Shown one piece after another: positions 54,301 through 63,918 of a stretch of DNA of 64,000 nt; position 1 is the stretch's first letter, and every line of letters starts with the position of its first letter. Made by a program: the position numbers and the translations under genes. The notes under the pieces were generated by a model. The model was given only the letters and a program-made list of their open reading frames with translations, made no database searches and was not told the origin of the DNA. The stretch covers positions 1 to 64,000 of the forward strand of contig JBBPIE010000037.1 of NCBI GenBank assembly GCA_038040485.1. The letters run 5' to 3'. The DNA is from Onstottus_B arcticum (lineage in GTDB: Bacteria > Acidobacteriota > Blastocatellia > UBA7656).

Positions 54301-55569
54301 GGTCCATGCGTTCCGCAGGGACAAATCTTTATTGGTTCTATTACCGTCACGACTAATGCCAGTGGCAACGCGCCCATTAGCATTGCTGTGCCCGCCGTGA
54401 ATCCGGGCGGGTTCATCAACGCCACAGCTACAAGCGTCACGGGCAATATAGGCAATACATCTGAGTTCTCCGCTTGTGTTCAATCTACGTTAATACACGC
54501 CGACCTTTCAGTTGCCGTAGAAGGCCCTAGTCTTGTCGTTCCAGGCGGCGATTTGAGCTATCAGGTCACGGTTGCAAGCAGTGGACCAGCATTGGCTACG
54601 AACGTGACGCTCAGCGCAGCGGTGCCGGCTAACACCACTTTCCAGTCTCTTACCGCGCCGGCCGGTTGGACCAGCAGGCTTCCCGATGTAGGCGGAACCG
54701 GGTCGATCATCTGCTCGACTGCGGGCTTGCTTCCTGGCACATCGGCATCGTTTACGATTGTGGTAAAGGTGAACCCAGGGACGGCGGACGGAGCAATAAT
54801 CACTGCGATGGCTCTTGTATCAAGCGGTATTCTGGACTTGAATCCGGGCAACAACTCCAGTACTGCAACCACGATTGTCAGCCTTACTACGCCGCCGGTC
54901 CCGCCTGGCGTTGCGGCTGATTTGGCGGTCGATCTGACAGGCTCGCCTGCCTCGGTCTTCGCGGGCGATGGCATTACTTACACTTTGACAGTCAGAAACC
55001 TCGGCCCAGCCGTAGCTAAAGACGTCGTGCTAAGGCAGGCGATGCCAATGAACACGAGTTTTCAATCGAGCAGTGAAGTCAGTGGTTGGAGTCGAGATGG
55101 TCCGGCTGTTGGCGGCACGGGCACCATCACTTACATGAATGCAGGCCTCGGTTCGGGCGGGTCAGCCACTTTTACTATCGTTGTAAAGGTAGATTCAGAT
55201 ACGCCAGTTGGCACCACACTTCTCAGCACGGCCTCGGTTTCAAGCGCGGCGGACCCGAACTCGGGCAATAATTTCAAGACCGTTACGACGAGCACGCGGG
55301 CCAGACCTCAGGGACCGAGCGTTCAAAGCATTACGGTGGGTTCGAAGATAACCGTCGTTGGGTCTGGTTTCGTAAAGAAGGTGCAAGTCTTCATAGACGG
55401 AGTAGGATTCTCTGATGCGGCGAAGAGGAAAGGCAGCACTCGGGTTATTCAAAAGGGGAAGCTCACGAACGGAAAGAGCATCTCCGACGCCGTGCCTCCT
55501 GGCAAACTTGTAATGATCAAGCTCCTAAACGGTGACGGAGGCGAGATCGAAGTCTCGTTCAGGAAATAG
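51328..55569 (+). CDS. Giant secreted FG-GAP / right-handed beta-helix / DUF11 protein (paralogue 1)
   Basis: 1413 residues from ATG 51328, the start shared with paralogue 2 (GTG 51319 is open here but is GTC in the other gene). Export signal near residues 18-42 (LCFAVCVILVVALGWSVARF). FG-GAP/VCBS propeller-like repeats follow (SADFDEDGVPDLICGYG; GAGDFDADGHWDVVAAS; TGEINRRDGLEDVVVA). Then come LRQAIIDANNSPGADTINF, a common entry to beta-helix regions, and a NosD-type parallel beta-helix with repeated NVVGGATPQARNIISG and LVQGNFIGVDDTGA turns. Two DUF11 modules follow (TVASSGPALATNVTLSAAVP; TVRNLGPAVAKDVVLRQAMP), then a short IPT/TIG-like domain ending EIEVSFRK. Surface or secreted structural/adhesive function is inferred. 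Confidence 0.82.
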   Translation: MRTSGKRPNESGASSLASFRMKLCFAVCVILVVALGWSVARFSRTGKAATISRARLSETTSVHASGRGNPTINLSDGRDVLTSYSGPAALIRVLEQNLAQPLSLASADFDEDGVPDLICGYGHSGTGIVSMLGGNVDSIHPNSAEAQERKIKGEFTDSPFLSPARVFALPIKPDFTGAGDFDADGHWDVVAASRSSSALYLLPGDGKGNFGAVRQTFLPGTVSALVTGEINRRDGLEDVVVAIKGEAGAKALVFEGPEGALRAEPEVFDLPEKANALALGQLDDEYTIDLAVAAGRELIVVRGRDRQLSLSEVKRAKVPKAQLSRRAFPYNIRSVAAGQFADGNGTGLSMLLEGGRVELLSVMPGGITKTAELDSAGSSGAKQLITARVSSSARDDLVIMDSAARQIHILSTGKQTAGPRMNMSAALESEAEPVAMLTMRLNEDALTDLVVMKSGGSSPAVLITLAPAVFGVTENADGGLGSLRQAIIDANNSPGADTINFAIPASQEKVILLQSPLPEVTEAVTIDGTTQPGYAESPVVAIRRGGTGSTLKISGGNSTVRGLDICSLLSGRVVPLSDLEIVGVGGNRVEGNVFSAAGAVIRSSENIVGGTASGAGNRFAANLNLLTSLRLTGQGAFNNQIQGNSFTQRETCLVEPLFQCGTGIVIDAPNNVVGGATPQARNIISGPGLFNNVIVFSGAGNLVQGNFIGVDDTGARATGSFSGVNVRANNTTIGGTTPQARNVISGNFNDGISILGLEAEGDTGILIQGNFIGTDVTGTKALGNGVGVTLVLARGTIVGGDIPAARNIISGNRGKGVGIGLASSNACFGTSFPPGSRSETIGNFIGTDVSGTQPLGNGVDGVNVRADAFSHLIKGNLIAFNGGNGVSVSGGGSGVDPGAPALSIQILENSVFSNGGLAIDLGEDGVTPNDPRDPDEGANLRQNFPVLTSSTTDLSNTTIQGNFNSNPNQTFTIEFFSNPADESSGVQALAIGPCVPQGQIFIGSITVTTNASGNAPISIAVPAVNPGGFINATATSVTGNIGNTSEFSACVQSTLIHADLSVAVEGPSLVVPGGDLSYQVTVASSGPALATNVTLSAAVPANTTFQSLTAPAGWTSRLPDVGGTGSIICSTAGLLPGTSASFTIVVKVNPGTADGAIITAMALVSSGILDLNPGNNSSTATTIVSLTTPPVPPGVAADLAVDLTGSPASVFAGDGITYTLTVRNLGPAVAKDVVLRQAMPMNTSFQSSSEVSGWSRDGPAVGGTGTITYMNAGLGSGGSATFTIVVKVDSDTPVGTTLLSTASVSSAADPNSGNNFKTVTTSTRARPQGPSVQSITVGSKITVVGSGFVKKVQVFIDGVGFSDAAKRKGSTRVIQKGKLTNGKSISDAVPPGKLVMIKLLNGDGGEIEVSFRK

Positions 55570-55816
55570 TGCGTATGATTGCATTGCAACCCGCCAAGAG
55601 ATGACATATCATCCCCCCGTTTCGCACGGCCCGTAATTCGGCTCTCTAACAGACAAGATAGCGGATAAGAAAGCGCCGCAGTTCGAATTGTCACATTGGT
55701 TCTGAAGACGGGTTGACACCAAGATACTGATCATCCCGCAGATGCCATAGAGCCCGTCTCACTCGTTGCCGGACGCCGCAGCGCCTTGAAGCGCCGAAAG
55801 GAACGCGGTCAACACG
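55570..55816. repeat. Upstream region shared by the two FG-GAP paralogues (copy 2)
   Basis: Corresponds to 51082-51327; diverged but clearly homologous throughout. A TTGACA near 55713 has no convincing -10 at the right distance. No gene. Confidence 0.7.
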
Positions 55817-58800
55817 ATGCGAACCTCAGGGAAACGTCACAATGAATTCGCTGCTGCATCGCTGAGCAGCCTTCGGACGAAGCTCTGTTTAGCGGCTTGC
55901 CTGACCGTGGTACTCGCGCTGTCTTGGAGCTTTACTCACTTCGCCAGCGCCGGCAAAGCTGCGACAATACTTCGCGCCCGGCTTAGCGAGACCGTCGCTG
56001 TTCACGCCAGTGGCCGCGGCAATCCGTCGATTAATCTGAGCGACGGCCGCGATGTCCTAACTTCCTATTCAGGCCCGGCAGCGCTCATACGCGTCATGGA
56101 ACAAGACCTCGCTCAACCGCTCTCGCTTGCTTCCGCGGATTTCGATGAGGACGGAGTTCCTGATTTGATCTGCGGCTACGGTCACTCAGGGACGGGCATC
56201 GTCTCGATGCTGGGAGGCAATGTTGATTCGATTCATCCCAACTCCGCAGAGGCCCAGGAGCGAAAGATCAAAGGCGAGTTCACAGATTCACCTTTTCTCT
56301 CGCCCGCGCGTGTCTTTGCGCTGCCGATCAAGCCTGATTTTACTGGAGCGGGAGACTTCGATGCCGACGGCCACTGGGACGTGGTGGCGGCATCGCGTTC
56401 TAGCAGTGCGCTTTACTTGCTGCCGGGAGATGGAAAGGGGACCTTCGGCGCGGTGAGGAACATCGTTCTGCCGGGAACCGTGACCGCGCTCGTAACCGGA
56501 GAGATCAACCGGCGAGACGGTTTGGAAGATCTGGTCGTAGGAGTCAACGGGCAAGAGGGCGCGAAGGCTCTGGTGTTTGAAGGACCGGATGGTGCTTTCC
56601 GAGCCGAGCCCGAAGTCTTCGACTTAACCGACCCAGCTACTAGTCTTGCCCTTAGCCAGTTAGATGACGAGTACACGATGGATCTTGCCGTGGCGGCGGG
56701 GCGGGAGTTGATAGTTGTGCGCGGCCGAGATCGGAAGCTTTCGTTGAGCGAGGCCAAGCGAGCGAAGGTACCCAAAGCACAGTTAAGCAGAAGAGCATTT
56801 CCTTCCACTATCAAATCGCTCGCAGCGGGACAATTCTCAGACGGGAACCGGACCGGTTTATCGGCGCTGCTTGAAGACGGAAGAGTTGAGCTATTGAGCG
56901 TAATGCCTGGAGGAATCACGAGGACCGCGGAGCTTGAGTCAGCAGGCTCGCCAGGAGCTACGCAGTTGATAAGAGCAAGGGTGTCGAACTCGGCGCGTGA
57001 TGATCTGGTCGTAATGGATTCAGCCGAAAGGCAGATTCAGGTATTGAGCGCCGTAAGGCAGACTGCCGGACCGAGAATTACTGTGTCCGCGTCGCTCGAA
57101 TCGGAAGCTGAGTCCGTGGCGATGTTGACAATGAGATTGAACGAAGACGCGCTGACTGATCTAGTAGTCCTGAGATCGGGCGCAAGGAGTCCGGCTGTTT
57201 TGATAACTCTCGCGCAAATGGTTTTCACCGTCACCGTAAACAGTGACAGCGGGCCCGGATCACTAAGACAGGCAATCAACGACGCCAATAACAATCCAGG
57301 AGCAGACACGATAGACTTCGCGATTCCGGCCTCGCAAGCAAAGGTCCTCCTACTGCAAAGCCCGCTGACTGAAGTGACGGAAGCGGTGACGATAGATGGG
57401 ACTACTCAGCCCGGATATGCAGGCTCGCCGGTCGTCGCCATAAGAAGAGGAGGCACGGGATCAACTCTGAGAATCTCCGGCGGCAACTCTACCGTGCGTG
57501 GGTTGGATATATGCAGTCTGCAAAAAGGCCTTCCGAATGGAAGTCCAGAGGAACCCGGAGTCAGAGAAAGACTGGCTGACATTGAGATTGTTACTGCGGG
57601 AGGCAACAAGATCGAAGGCAATACTCTGAGCCAGGTGGGGGTGATAGTAAGGACTTCCGAAAACATATTAGGTGGCACGGCTCCCGAGGCAGGCAACAGG
57701 TTCGCGGCCAATGAAGGAACCTTTGGCGTCTTGCTGTTGACGGGGCAGGGTGCAACCAAGAATCAGATCCAAGGCAACACGCTGACCGGAAACAACCAAG
57801 CTTGTGGTTTGGTCGGCGATAACTGCGGCGAAGCCGTTGCCATCCGCGATGCGTCAGAGAATGTTGTGGGAGGTACTCTGCCCGGGGCGCGAAATATCAT
57901 CTCCGCTTCCGGCAACTTTAGTAATGTTTTTATTGGCGGTGAATCGTCAACTGGGAACCTTGTACAAGGAAACTTCATTGGGGTCGGTGCAATTGGCGCA
58001 AACCCTGCTGGAAGCTCAGAGGGGGTCGGTGTATCAAGTGCGCTTAACGTAACAATAGGAGGGACTACGCCTCAGGCTGGTAACGTAATATCCGGCAACA
58101 GCGGAGGGGTAGATCTTGAAGGGGACGGAACGTCGGATATGGGCATTCTGGTTCAGGGCAACTTCATAGGCACCGATGCAACAGGGACAATATCGGTGGG
58201 CAATTCAACCGGGGTAAGCATTCTCTTCGCAAAGGGGACGACCGTTGGAGGTGATATACCCGCGGCGCGTAACGTTATCTCGGGCAATACGGTTCAAGGC
58301 GTAACCATTGGCTCGGGTGGAGCGGGGGTCCATTGTGCCCAGGCCTCGGGAGGACCAGAACCCGGCGGGTCAGATTTTGAAGTTATTGGGAACTATATCG
58401 GCACCGACGTCAGTGGTACTCAACCCCTGGGAAATCGCTTCAGCGGGGTTATTGCGATCTCTAATGCTTTCAGTCACGAGATAAGAGGTAATCGCATCGC
58501 TTTCAATGGAGGGAACGGAGTTATCGTCTCGGATGGTAGGCCAGCTACCCCCATATTTCCAGCGACATTTCCTGCCTTCAGCATTCGGATTCTCGAAAAC
58601 TCGATTTTCTCCAATGGTCTCCTGGCGATTGATCTTGGGAGTGATGGGATTACACCGAATGACCTTCGCGACCCTGACGTCGGACCAAATCTCAAGCAGA
58701 ACTTTCCGGAGCTGACTACAGCAACATTCACGACTGACCCGACGATCAGCACTGTGACGCCCGGGGCTGTCGGCAGTGTAAGCATACAGGGAAACTTCAA

Positions 58801-59332
58801 CAGCATTCCGGGGCAAACTTTTAGAATAGAGTTTTTCTCGGATACACCCGAAGCAGGCTCGTCGCCGCCCTCGGGTCCGTGCCCGGGTCAAGCCAGAAAT
58901 TTCCTGGGCTCCACGACGGTCACGACTGATAGTTCTGGCAACGCAGTCATCCGCGTTGCTTTCCCCGTTTCAAATCCAATCGGAATCGTCAATGCGACCG
59001 CTACCAGCACCGACGGAAATACATCTGAGCTATCGGCCTGTGCGGCGACAGGTGCGCCCCAAGGTCCTACCATAAGCAGAATCACCGTCAATTCGAAAAT
59101 AATTGCCGAAGGATCCGGATTCGAGAAGCCTGTCCAGGTGTTCATAGATGGACTGGCGTTCAATGAACCATCAAAGGTCAAAAGAGGCAAAAAGGTGATT
59201 CAGCGCGGCAAGGTCATACAACCGGATGGAACAACCAGGAGCATTGAACAGGCTGTCCCGCCAGGCAAGACCGTCAGAATCAGATTCCGCAACCAGGATG
59301 GAGGCGAGACTGAAGTCTCATTCAGGAACTAG
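55817..59332 (+). CDS. Giant secreted FG-GAP / right-handed beta-helix protein (paralogue 2)
   Basis: 1171 residues. Same architecture as the upstream gene: export signal (LCLAACLTVVLALSWSFTHF), FG-GAP repeats, LRQAINDANNNPGADTIDF, NosD-like beta-helix with VVGGTLPGARNIISA and LVQGNFIGVGAIGAN turns, and the terminal IPT/TIG-like domain (ISRITVNSKIIAEGSGFEKP) ending TEVSFRN. The two DUF11 modules of paralogue 1 are missing. A 336-bp stretch (56106-56441) is identical to 51617-51952 while flanking sequence differs, pointing to gene conversion. It is followed 72 bp later by the TonB receptor gene. Confidence 0.82.
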   Translation: MRTSGKRHNEFAAASLSSLRTKLCLAACLTVVLALSWSFTHFASAGKAATILRARLSETVAVHASGRGNPSINLSDGRDVLTSYSGPAALIRVMEQDLAQPLSLASADFDEDGVPDLICGYGHSGTGIVSMLGGNVDSIHPNSAEAQERKIKGEFTDSPFLSPARVFALPIKPDFTGAGDFDADGHWDVVAASRSSSALYLLPGDGKGTFGAVRNIVLPGTVTALVTGEINRRDGLEDLVVGVNGQEGAKALVFEGPDGAFRAEPEVFDLTDPATSLALSQLDDEYTMDLAVAAGRELIVVRGRDRKLSLSEAKRAKVPKAQLSRRAFPSTIKSLAAGQFSDGNRTGLSALLEDGRVELLSVMPGGITRTAELESAGSPGATQLIRARVSNSARDDLVVMDSAERQIQVLSAVRQTAGPRITVSASLESEAESVAMLTMRLNEDALTDLVVLRSGARSPAVLITLAQMVFTVTVNSDSGPGSLRQAINDANNNPGADTIDFAIPASQAKVLLLQSPLTEVTEAVTIDGTTQPGYAGSPVVAIRRGGTGSTLRISGGNSTVRGLDICSLQKGLPNGSPEEPGVRERLADIEIVTAGGNKIEGNTLSQVGVIVRTSENILGGTAPEAGNRFAANEGTFGVLLLTGQGATKNQIQGNTLTGNNQACGLVGDNCGEAVAIRDASENVVGGTLPGARNIISASGNFSNVFIGGESSTGNLVQGNFIGVGAIGANPAGSSEGVGVSSALNVTIGGTTPQAGNVISGNSGGVDLEGDGTSDMGILVQGNFIGTDATGTISVGNSTGVSILFAKGTTVGGDIPAARNVISGNTVQGVTIGSGGAGVHCAQASGGPEPGGSDFEVIGNYIGTDVSGTQPLGNRFSGVIAISNAFSHEIRGNRIAFNGGNGVIVSDGRPATPIFPATFPAFSIRILENSIFSNGLLAIDLGSDGITPNDLRDPDVGPNLKQNFPELTTATFTTDPTISTVTPGAVGSVSIQGNFNSIPGQTFRIEFFSDTPEAGSSPPSGPCPGQARNFLGSTTVTTDSSGNAVIRVAFPVSNPIGIVNATATSTDGNTSELSACAATGAPQGPTISRITVNSKIIAEGSGFEKPVQVFIDGLAFNEPSKVKRGKKVIQRGKVIQPDGTTRSIEQAVPPGKTVRIRFRNQDGGETEVSFRN

Positions 59333-59404
59333 CTTCCCTGCGACATTGTTGCCGGCCGCAGTGAGCCAAGATGGGCTGGCTGCTGAGATAAGAAGGCACT
59401 CTTC

Positions 59405-62400
59405 ATGCTTAACAATCCGATATCCTCGTTCAGGCTAACCGTCTCAGTCTTGGTTGTCGCTTTCATTCTCTCAACTCTCGTTCAGATGCCTGCTGTGGCG
59501 CAGACAACGTCAGGCACAGTTGTCGGCACAGTCTATGACAAGTCAGGCAAGGGAGTGTCGGCGGCGCTGGTGATCGCGGTGAATGAGACAAACGGGTTTC
59601 GGCAAACAGCGAGGTCAAGCGACAGCGGGGCTTATAGTGTTGCCAACCTTCCGCAAGGCTACTACTCGCTGACCGCCCGCAAGCAAGGATTCGTCGATGA
59701 CACGATCGCGCATTTTGCCGTGCAGTTCAATCAGAAGAACCCCGTCCGGTTGCCCAAGCTCACGCTGCACACCGTCGCGCTCGCTGGCAAAGTAGTCGAT
59801 CGCGCCGACAACGGCTTGCTTGATGCGCAGGTTGTCGTGACGAACCAAGGCGATGGCGGGAGCCGCGCGGCTACGACTGACGAGTATGGCGACTATTTGG
59901 TTTCAGATCTTCCCGCTGGCCGGTACATGGTCACCGCTTCGTATTCACGCGAGGCTGGCGTGCCGGGCGAGAGCATCCTTCTCACCCTCGATCAAAAGCT
60001 GATCAACGCGCCAACAATAAAGATAGTCGCGGCTGTCAGCACCGCGCCGCAGCCCCCGCCCCAGCAGCCAGCAGCGGTCGTCCCGGAAGAGAGCAAGTAC
60101 GGCGCGCTGATTCATCTCGCCGATGCGGCGCGGGCGACTAACTTCACCGGACGACAGATTGAGTCGTTGCCACTGGGCGGCTCGACTTATATGCGCACCT
60201 TCGACGACCTCGCGCTGCTGGTAGCCGGCGTCGCTCCGCCTCCGTTCACGCCGGGAGTGCACGGGCCCGGCGTTGGATTTGGCATCGGCACCGCCGGCCA
60301 GTTCTCAGTCAACGGCATGCGGGCTCGCTCGAACAACTTTTCAGTCGATGGATCGGACAACAACGATCCCGACGTCGGCGTGCGCCGGCAGGGTTTTGTT
60401 GCTCTGGTGCCGCAGCCCATCGAGTCGGTGATGGAAGTTTCCATCTCGACGTTGTTGTGGGATGCAGAGCTTGGGCGAAACTTCGGCTCGCAGGTGAACG
60501 CGGTCTCGAAATACGGAGCGAACAAATATCACGGCCAGGCGTTCGGGTTCTTCACTGATTCCAGCTTGAACGCGCGAGATCCGTTTGCGCGAAGGAAAGA
60601 GCCGTTTACGCGCTCGCAAGCGGGGTTTGCGATTGAAGGACCGATACGCGGCGAGAGAACGCAGTTTTTTGGAAGCTTCGAACACCAGCAGATCAACGCT
60701 TCTGCTGAACAGCACTTTGCGACACCGACGCTGGCTGAACGAAGATTTTCCGCGGTGAACCGGTTCGGCAGCCTACCCTCTGCTGATGGACAGGTCATCG
60801 GACCATTCCGAGGAACATCGCCGCTGGGCGACAACGTGCTGTCGCTATATCCCGAGCCCAATGATCCCGGCGGTCCATTTGGTGCGAACACGTTCACCCA
60901 GATACTTCCGGCGGACGGACGAGGGAATGTGTTGTCCTTCCGGTTGACCCAGCGACTAGCTGCGATACATACGCTCGACGGACGATACAACTTCACGGAC
61001 GACGATCGAATTCTGCCGAGCGTGAATCGCGCGATTCGCTCGACGCTCGAGGCAAGGACGCGCTCGCAGAACCTTTCCTTGATCCTCAACAGCGCGATCG
61101 GACCGCGGTTGTACAATCTGGCGCGATTCTCATTCGGTCGTACGCGGTTGAACTTCTCAGATTATCCCGGCAGCCCACTCATCTTTTCTCAGAGTTCCAC
61201 CGTCCAAGTGGGCCAATTTACTTCACCGTTTTCATCCCAGACAGGACCTATGGGAGAGCTGGTGATCGAGCCGTTCAGCCCGGTCGGCATCGGCGCGTTT
61301 ACCTTTCCCCAGAGCCGCGTGAGCAACACCTTTCAATATGCCGACACCATGTCGCGTGTAGTCGGTGAGCACCTCGTTAAGTTCGGCGGCAATCTCAGAC
61401 GTTATCAACTGAACAGTCTGTTGGATCGTCTCTACCGGCCGCAGGTAGTCTACGGCGGCGGGCTGCTGACGTTCGGCCGGATTGTGCCTCACCCAAGTAT
61501 TCCAAACGCGGTGGTCTTCGATGTCGAGCCCGGGCGCTCGCCTATCTCGGGAGTTCAGCTCGCAAGTTTGGGGATCGCGTCTTCGGTCTTGCAGACAATC
61601 ACCAGCGGGGTGCCGGATTCGACGCTTGGTCTCCGTTTCACTGAGTACCATCTGTTTGCTAACGACACATGGCGCATTCGTCCTACGCTGGCCCTCGACT
61701 ACGGTTTGCGGTACGAGTACAACACCGTTCCGCGCGACGTACAAAACCGCATAGAGAACGCGTTAGGGCTGGTGGATCTGCCTACATCAGGAACGTCACG
61801 ATTCGATGACGCTGCGCGCTCGTCGAGGTTCAGCAGCGCCGTCAACGCTTACAAAGCCATTCTCGATGGCCGCACGGAAATCTATGAGCCGGACCGCAAC
61901 AACTTTGGTCCGCACGTTGGTATCGCGTGGGCTCCAGGCAACAGCAATATGGCGATTCGCGCGGGATATGGGATTTACTACGATACGATCCTCGGCGCGG
62001 TGGTCAGCCAGTCACGCAGTGTTTTCCCGACCGAAATACCGATCAACGTTGATCCGACGTTTCTCCAGGGCAGCGTGTTCCGTCTCAATAACCCATCTCT
62101 CCTGGAGATCGTCAAAGACGCTCAAGGCAACTTCACCAACCCGATCAGCTTGCTCAAACCTGGAGAGTGCAATCGATTCGGTTCGTGTAATCAGTTCGGC
62201 GGCAGCCGCGAAGACTTCGTAGCGGTGATTGGTCAGCTCTTCATTCAGAATCCATTTGGCGGCCTCGCCTTCACGCTGCCCGAGAAAAATCTTCGCACTC
62301 CTTATGCCCAGCAATGGCATTTGACGATCGAGCGCCAGGCGTTCGATGACTATTTTTTCTCGGCAGCTTACGTGGGCACTAAAGGAACGAAACTGACGCG

Positions 62401-63334
62401 GTTGACGACGCCAAATCTTGGTACTAACGTCACGCCCTTCATTCAGCTAGCCCGATCACGGCCTGGAGAAACATTTGTTTTCCCCGTCATTTTCAATCCA
62501 GCGGTGGGTAGCGCACTCTTCATACCTTGCGGCGACGATAGCAGCGGATTATGCACCTTAGCCGACGGTCGGCCGAATCCCGATCTGGGCGCTTATCAGG
62601 TGTTCGAGAACTCGGCCAGCTCCAGCTATCACGCGTTGCAACTGGAGGCGCGCAAGCGATACAGCAAGGGCTTCCAGTTCACGGCAAACTACACCTGGTC
62701 TCACGCGATCGATGATGTGTCGGACGTGTTCCCCATAGCAGGCGCGCCGGTTCTGGCGCAGGACTCGTTCAATCTCCGAGCCGAAAAAGGCAACGCGAGC
62801 TTCGATGTGCGTCAGCGTGCTACGGCGTCGCTGGTCTGGGACTTGCCATTCTTCAGAAGCTCGCAGCGCGGGCAGAAACTGGCCGGCGGCTGGCAGATGA
62901 CTTCGATATTTCAGGCCAATACCGGTCAGCCGTTCACGTTGGGTGTCCCGTTCGATGCCAACCTCGATGGGAATCTGACCGATCGTCCTTCGACTACGGA
63001 GGGGCTTGCCTTCTTCAACGGTCACGGCGCGCGGAAGGTCGCCGTGGCACCAGGCCGCGCAGCCAGTGACTTCTTCAATCTCACTAAGGCGGGATCAGTC
63101 GGTCGCAACACTGCTCGGGGAGATGCATTCATCAATCTCGATTTAGCGATGCGCAAGAGATTTCAACTCAGCGAAAGACACTCGCTGGATTTTCGCGCCG
63201 AGTTTTTCAACGTTCTCAATCGCTCGAACTTCGGGTTGCCAGTTCGCGTCATCGGAGCGCCCGCCTTCGGATCCGCAGTTGAGACTTCAGCTCCCGCCCG
63301 TGTTGTGCAGTTCGCACTGAAGTATGCCTTCTAG
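59405..63334 (+). CDS. Oar-like TonB-dependent receptor with carboxypeptidase-regulatory domains
   Basis: 1309 residues. Signal peptide (LTVSVLVVAFILSTLVQMP, cleavage at AVA-QT). Two carboxypeptidase-regulatory-like domains follow: TVVGTVYDKSGKGVSAALV with SGAYSVANLPQGYYSL, and LAGKVVDRADNGLLDAQVV with GDYLVSDLPAGRYMVTA. A plug domain (GQFSVNGMRARSNNFSVDG; GFVALVPQPIESVMEVSIST; GRNFGSQVNAVSKYGANKYH) and a large outer-membrane barrel end in VVQFALKYAF with terminal Phe. This is the Oar family, expanded in Acidobacteriota and implicated in polymer or protein transport; ligand unknown. No canonical SusD partner is near. AAGG precedes the ATG. Confidence 0.88.
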   Translation: MLNNPISSFRLTVSVLVVAFILSTLVQMPAVAQTTSGTVVGTVYDKSGKGVSAALVIAVNETNGFRQTARSSDSGAYSVANLPQGYYSLTARKQGFVDDTIAHFAVQFNQKNPVRLPKLTLHTVALAGKVVDRADNGLLDAQVVVTNQGDGGSRAATTDEYGDYLVSDLPAGRYMVTASYSREAGVPGESILLTLDQKLINAPTIKIVAAVSTAPQPPPQQPAAVVPEESKYGALIHLADAARATNFTGRQIESLPLGGSTYMRTFDDLALLVAGVAPPPFTPGVHGPGVGFGIGTAGQFSVNGMRARSNNFSVDGSDNNDPDVGVRRQGFVALVPQPIESVMEVSISTLLWDAELGRNFGSQVNAVSKYGANKYHGQAFGFFTDSSLNARDPFARRKEPFTRSQAGFAIEGPIRGERTQFFGSFEHQQINASAEQHFATPTLAERRFSAVNRFGSLPSADGQVIGPFRGTSPLGDNVLSLYPEPNDPGGPFGANTFTQILPADGRGNVLSFRLTQRLAAIHTLDGRYNFTDDDRILPSVNRAIRSTLEARTRSQNLSLILNSAIGPRLYNLARFSFGRTRLNFSDYPGSPLIFSQSSTVQVGQFTSPFSSQTGPMGELVIEPFSPVGIGAFTFPQSRVSNTFQYADTMSRVVGEHLVKFGGNLRRYQLNSLLDRLYRPQVVYGGGLLTFGRIVPHPSIPNAVVFDVEPGRSPISGVQLASLGIASSVLQTITSGVPDSTLGLRFTEYHLFANDTWRIRPTLALDYGLRYEYNTVPRDVQNRIENALGLVDLPTSGTSRFDDAARSSRFSSAVNAYKAILDGRTEIYEPDRNNFGPHVGIAWAPGNSNMAIRAGYGIYYDTILGAVVSQSRSVFPTEIPINVDPTFLQGSVFRLNNPSLLEIVKDAQGNFTNPISLLKPGECNRFGSCNQFGGSREDFVAVIGQLFIQNPFGGLAFTLPEKNLRTPYAQQWHLTIERQAFDDYFFSAAYVGTKGTKLTRLTTPNLGTNVTPFIQLARSRPGETFVFPVIFNPAVGSALFIPCGDDSSGLCTLADGRPNPDLGAYQVFENSASSSYHALQLEARKRYSKGFQFTANYTWSHAIDDVSDVFPIAGAPVLAQDSFNLRAEKGNASFDVRQRATASLVWDLPFFRSSQRGQKLAGGWQMTSIFQANTGQPFTLGVPFDANLDGNLTDRPSTTEGLAFFNGHGARKVAVAPGRAASDFFNLTKAGSVGRNTARGDAFINLDLAMRKRFQLSERHSLDFRAEFFNVLNRSNFGLPVRVIGAPAFGSAVETSAPARVVQFALKYAF

Positions 63335-63534
63335 TCTCACGCCGGCCGTTAGTTATTGACATACAGGTTAGAATGAGAATCGGGCAGTAAACCTAACCGC
63401 CCAATTTCGAGTCTCCGTTTGGCCCCGCACCAGAAGCAAGCTCGAAGCTCAAAGTACGCAGGAAGTCCCTGAAGCGATTGCAAGGGCTTGAGACCTTGCG
63501 CGCCTTTTGCCTGAAGTCAATGGGAGGTCGAGCA
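63335..63534. other. Intergenic region after the TonB receptor
   Basis: A TTGACA at 63357-63362 lacks a -10 at proper distance. No gene or repeat recognised. Confidence 0.4.
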
Positions 63535-63774
63535 ATGTTCGGCAACGGTCCGGTTACTTTTTCAATAAGGGATATCAGACAAAACTATCCAAACGAGTGG
63601 GTTGCGATTCTGGTCAGCGAAACAGACTCGGACGGCTTTGCGCTCAAGGGCGAACTCATCGTGCACGATGCCGATGAGAAGTTTGTCTGGTCAGCGGTCA
63701 AACTCGGCGACACAGAGGAGCCGGTCTACGTTTTTCACACGGGCTCTGGGCAGATTGTCTCAGCCGTTGCTTGA
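63535..63774 (+). CDS. Small conserved-looking hypothetical protein
   Basis: 79 residues from ATG 63535, seven bases after GGAGG. The sequence contains RQNYPNEWVAILVSETDSDG followed by ALKGELIVHDAD, a pattern I associate with short uncharacterised bacterial proteins of the 'NYPxEWVL' type. Predicted small beta-rich soluble protein without signal or membrane segment. No function can be assigned. Upstream in-frame TTG and ATG codons (63478, 63520) lack ribosome-binding sites. Confidence 0.6.
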   Translation: MFGNGPVTFSIRDIRQNYPNEWVAILVSETDSDGFALKGELIVHDADEKFVWSAVKLGDTEEPVYVFHTGSGQIVSAVA

Positions 63775-63918
63775 TCGAGCACGCTTCGCGTCACCATTTG
63801 CATCAACCAACAGCTCGTAGTCACGCCTGCAAGCGGAAGATAGTAGTCCGCTCTGTGCCAGTTCATTCTACAAACATCCGGCTGGAGGCAGGCAGGAGTT
63901 TGTTGCATCTCTCTGCGC

